From contig NZ_SDKC01000001.1 of assembly GCF_004123145.1 (NCBI RefSeq), positions 440,001 to 504,000 on the forward strand: a stretch of DNA of 64,000 nt. The letters are read 5' to 3'. The notes under the pieces were generated by a model, which was not told the origin of the DNA, did no database searches, and saw only the letters and a list, made by a program, of their open reading frames with translations. A program made the translations under genes and the position numbers. Shown here piece after piece: positions 61,342-64,000 of the stretch; position 1 is the stretch's first letter, and every line of letters begins with the position of its first letter. Source of the DNA: Blautia faecicola (GTDB taxonomy: Bacteria; Bacillota; Clostridia; Lachnospirales; Lachnospiraceae).

Positions 61342-62886
61342 ATGAAGAGAGAAACCGTAATCGTACTCGATTTTGGTGGACAGTACAATCAGTTAATTGC
61401 ACGACGTGTACGTGAGTGTAATGTATACTGTGAAATTTATTCTTACAAAACCGATTTGGAAAAAATCAAAGCTATGGAGCCGAAGGGAATTATTTTCACC
61501 GGCGGTCCAAACAGTGTATATCTGGAGGATTCTCCTTCTTATGCAAAAGAAATCTATGATCTGGGTATCCCGGTTCTCGGTATCTGCTACGGTTCTCAGC
61601 TGATGATGCACCAGCTGGGCGGAAAGGTATGCAAAGCGCCGGTTCGCGAATATGGTAAGATCGAAGTAACCGTAGATCAGTCTTCTGCATTATTTGAAAA
61701 TGTATCCGAAAAGACCATCTGCTGGATGAGTCATAACGATTATATCGAGCAGGCAGCGCCTGGATTCAAGATCATTGCTCATACACCGGACTGTCCGGTA
61801 GCAGCAGTGGAAAATGTAGAAAAGAAACTGTATGCAACTCAGTTCCATCCGGAAGTTCTTCATACAAAAGAAGGAAAACAGATGCTGGCAAATTTCGTAT
61901 TTAACGTATGTGGTTGTGCCGGCAGCTGGAAAATGGATTCCTTCGTAGAGGAATCTATCAAAGCCATCCGTGAAAAAGTCGGCGACGGTAAAGTGCTGTG
62001 CGCACTGTCCGGCGGTGTGGATTCTTCTGTAGCAGCCGTTCTGTTATCCAAAGCAGTCGGCGATCAACTGACCTGTGTATTCGTAGACCACGGTCTTCTG
62101 AGAAAGAACGAAGGCGATGAAGTAGAAGCAGTCTTCGGACCGGACGGAAATTATAACCTGAATTTTATTCGTGTCAACGCACAGGAACGTTTCTATGAGA
62201 AACTGAAAGGTGTGGAAGAACCGGAAGCAAAGAGAAAAATCATCGGTGAAGAGTTTATCCGTGTATTTGAGGAAGAAGCAAAGAAAATCGGTGCTGTGGA
62301 CTTCCTGGTACAGGGAACCATTTATCCGGATGTTGTAGAAAGCGGCGTTGGCGGAGAATCCACCGTGATCAAATCCCACCACAACGTAGGCGGTCTGCCG
62401 GAGCACGTAGATTTCAAAGAGATCATCGAGCCTCTGCGTGACCTGTTCAAAGATGAAGTAAGAAAAGCCGGTCTGGAACTCGGCATCCCGGATTACCTGG
62501 TATTCCGTCAGCCATTCCCGGGTCCAGGACTTGGTATCCGTATCATCGGCGATGTAACCGCAGAAAAAGTACAGATGGTACAGGACGCAGACGCCATCTG
62601 GCGCGAAGAAATCGCCAAAGCCGGTCTGGACAAAGAAGTAAACCAGTATTTCGCAGCTCTGACCAACATGCGTTCCGTAGGTGTTATGGGTGATGAAAGA
62701 ACATACGACTACGCCATCGCACTGCGTGCAGTAACCACCACAGATTTCATGACTGCAGAAAGCGCTGAGATTCCGTGGGATGTCATCGGAAGAACAACCA
62801 GCAGAATTGTAAATGAAGTGAAGCATGTAAATAGAGTAATGTACGATTGCACGGGGAAACCACCGGCAACGATTGAGTTTGAATAG
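61342..62886 (+). CDS. guaA: GMP synthase (glutamine-hydrolysing)
   Basis: A 514-residue fusion of a glutaminase (residues 1-195; nucleophilic Cys in [14 protein letters not shown], His/Glu in QFHPEVLHT) and an ATP-pyrophosphatase synthase (PP-loop [14 protein letters not shown] near 220). The dimerisation domain ends KPPATIEFE. It converts XMP to GMP. ATG follows TCAGGAGGAGACATTC. The 3' end of guaA is a well-known integration target, and an integrase gene faces it 77 bases on. Confidence 0.98.
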   Translation: MKRETVIVLDFGGQYNQLIARRVRECNVYCEIYSYKTDLEKIKAMEPKGIIFTGGPNSVYLEDSPSYAKEIYDLGIPVLGICYGSQLMMHQLGGKVCKAPVREYGKIEVTVDQSSALFENVSEKTICWMSHNDYIEQAAPGFKIIAHTPDCPVAAVENVEKKLYATQFHPEVLHTKEGKQMLANFVFNVCGCAGSWKMDSFVEESIKAIREKVGDGKVLCALSGGVDSSVAAVLLSKAVGDQLTCVFVDHGLLRKNEGDEVEAVFGPDGNYNLNFIRVNAQERFYEKLKGVEEPEAKRKIIGEEFIRVFEEEAKKIGAVDFLVQGTIYPDVVESGVGGESTVIKSHHNVGGLPEHVDFKEIIEPLRDLFKDEVRKAGLELGIPDYLVFRQPFPGPGLGIRIIGDVTAEKVQMVQDADAIWREEIAKAGLDKEVNQYFAALTNMRSVGVMGDERTYDYAIALRAVTTTDFMTAESAEIPWDVIGRTTSRIVNEVKHVNRVMYDCTGKPPATIEFE

Positions 62887-62892
62887 TTGACG

Positions 62893-62930
62893 CTGGGCTA
62901 CAAAGCCCGTAACCACGGGGCTTTGCGGCT
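62893..62930 (+). terminator. hairpin after guaA
   Basis: CAAAGCCCGT and ACGGGGCTTTG pair around AACC, 15 bases after the stop. No strong T-run follows (CGGCTTTGGGTG), so its efficiency is uncertain. Confidence 0.55.
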
Positions 62931-62963
62931 TTGGGTGTTTGAAATTGCATTATCATTGCATTT

Positions 62964-64000
62964 TTATATTTCTTTGTGATACATTGCAGTATGCTGATTA
63001 CTGGTATAATTAGCAATACTTTGAGAAGCTGACTGGTAGCTGAGAACCCCGGTCAGCTTCTTTGCAATCTCAATATTGGTGTTTGGATACAGATGACCAT
63101 AAGTTCCTAGTGTCGTCTGTATTTTTTCATGTCCAAGACGCTCTTTAATCAGCAGTGGATTTTCGCCCATGCTGATAAGCAGGGAAGCATGCGAATGTCT
63201 CAGGGCATGAATTTTGATTCTGTGGACACCAGCTAAATTTGCCAATTTCTCTAATGCTCTTGGAAGCGTTGTTTTGCTGGTGGGTGTACTGTTATAACTC
63301 AGTACGAATCCACAATTTGGTAAAACCTTTGCCTGGACCGCCTTCCATTCTTGTAATTCCTTGATGGTATCAGCATCAATATAAATGGTACGGTTGCTTG
63401 CCTGCGTCTTAGGTTCAACGAATTTGTAGTCATTCATTGTTTTATAGTACAGTGTTTTACTAATAATCAGCATACCTGTTTCAAAATCAATATCATCCCA
63501 CTGTAAGGCGGCAGCCTCTCCAATACGCATTCCAGTCATAAATAAAAGCCAGAACGAGATGAAGAGATAGTGCTCGTAGTAGTCACCTTTGTACAGCAGG
63601 GATATTACCTTCTGAAACTCCTCCAAAGTCCAGAAGTCGATCTTTACTTTTTTAGATTTGATATTGCCGATCATGCGGGCAGGATTCTTCTTTGCAAGTC
63701 CGAGGATAATCGCCCGGTCAAAAGCTAAACATAACATTCCCTGAACAATGCGTACATAGTTTGGACTGAATTGTTTTGCCAACTTGAGCTGCCAGGTCTG
63801 TACATTTATCGCTTCTATTTCGGACACTTTCTTCTTGTAGAAATAGGCAAAGTGTTTTTGAATGGTCGAGTAACGATTCTTGTAGGTACTTTCTTTCACC
63901 TGAGTTTTGTACCACGGAAGATAGATTTCTTCAATAAACTTTTTGAAGGTAATGTCTTCCTTCTTATCAGCTAATTCTTCCGTTGATGCAAGAATCAATT
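62964..64000 (-). CDS. tyrosine recombinase/integrase (5' part outside window)
   Basis: At least 344 residues of a phage- or ICE-type integrase; the frame is open at the window edge, and the N-terminal arm-binding domain is missing or incomplete. A SAM-like core-binding domain (TFKKFIEEIYLPWYKTQVKE) is followed by the catalytic domain with TGMRIGEAAALQW (Arg), HALRHSHASLLISMG (His-x-x-Arg), LGHEKIQTTLGTYGHLYP (His and the nucleophilic Tyr). It faces guaA, as integrases of guaA-targeting elements do. It probably marks one end of an integrated element continuing beyond 64 kb. Confidence 0.92.
   Translation of the reverse strand, partial: LILASTEELADKKEDITFKKFIEEIYLPWYKTQVKESTYKNRYSTIQKHFAYFYKKKVSEIEAINVQTWQLKLAKQFSPNYVRIVQGMLCLAFDRAIILGLAKKNPARMIGNIKSKKVKIDFWTLEEFQKVISLLYKGDYYEHYLFISFWLLFMTGMRIGEAAALQWDDIDFETGMLIISKTLYYKTMNDYKFVEPKTQASNRTIYIDADTIKELQEWKAVQAKVLPNCGFVLSYNSTPTSKTTLPRALEKLANLAGVHRIKIHALRHSHASLLISMGENPLLIKERLGHEKIQTTLGTYGHLYPNTNIEIAKKLTGVLSYQSASQSIANYTSNQHTAMYHKEI

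Noticed and set aside
62044-62916. 290-codon minus-strand frame opposite guaA
   Set aside because: Mirror frame of guaA; no family resemblance.

Overview
The window looks like chromosomal DNA of a Gram-positive anaerobe of the family Lachnospiraceae, possibly Blautia or a near relative. The genus is a guess from gene content, not a measured match. The evidence is the strong AGGAGG ribosome binding sites, a T-box leader, a CIRCE operator, many 4Fe-4S and oxygen-sensitive enzymes (Hcp, QueE, ferredoxins), meso-diaminopimelate dehydrogenase, an archaeal-type ProRS, and plant-fibre and polyamine genes. Most of the window is ordinary core genome. The last kilobase enters an integrated element.

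Layout. 0-1.5 kb: 3' end of a 23S rRNA gene and tRNA-Asn, with no 5S gene between them. 1.9-5.6 kb: an alcohol/aldehyde dehydrogenase pair facing a MerR regulator, with a MerR-type 19-bp-spacer promoter between them. 5.7-8.3 kb: queDECF behind an attenuator-like leader, probably preQ1-sensing. 8.3-9.2 kb: a decayed AraC-like fragment and repeats. 9.2-16.2 kb: a polyamine operon from arginine to putrescine and spermidine (speA, speE, carboxyspermidine dehydrogenase and decarboxylase, aguA, aguB). 16.4-20.6 kb: a DUF2798 membrane protein, a DUF1858 protein, GH43 and GH51 arabinofuranosidases and a small Cys-rich protein. 21.2-24.2 kb: pdxST facing the MocR-type regulator PdxR. 24.3-30.1 kb: a dicarboxylate/amino acid symporter, a P-loop kinase paired with a GH13 sucrose-phosphorylase-like enzyme, and a ClC channel. 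30.2-31.5 kb: Hsp20 under a CIRCE operator, and ribosomal protein L25/CTC. 31.6-34.9 kb: Crp/Fnr regulator, ferredoxin and Hcp. 35.0-37.0 kb: lrgAB behind a FadR-type operator, followed by a FadR-type regulator. 37.2-42.8 kb: ddh, initiator tRNA, a PTS EIIC-like permease, a phosphoesterase, sortase B, Sir2 and DUF951. 42.8-48.8 kb: rpsF-ssb-rpsR, gdpP-rplI-dnaB and a MerR-like gene. 48.8-54.0 kb: ferredoxin, a second DUF1858 protein, mecA, a 79-aa unknown, a GH18/SH3 protein and a DivIVA-like coiled coil. 54.2-62.9 kb: cell-wall amidase, tsaC, a catalytically dead-looking phosphatase, rpiB, upp, T-box-proS, cca and guaA. 63-64 kb: a tyrosine integrase, cut by the window edge, facing the 3' end of guaA.

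Dispersed repeats stand out. (1) A 21-bp palindrome with a fixed left flank lies directly downstream of rho-independent terminators (five copies). (2) A roughly 70-95-bp block able to form one or two hairpins lies at the same kind of site, sometimes joined to the palindrome (four copies). One copy changes both sides of the second hairpin while keeping it paired. (3) A 164-bp MITE-like element with inverted ends begins and ends in TA (three copies). One copy sits inside an unrelated element with perfect 35-bp inverted ends, and another sits exactly in a TAG stop codon.

Regulatory DNA is unusually readable here: a MerR operator, CIRCE, a FadR-type operator, a T-box, a probable preQ1 leader, and a hairpin that would hide the ribosome binding site of a MerR-like gene only in read-through transcripts. 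All functional statements rest on motif recognition by eye. No database search was possible.
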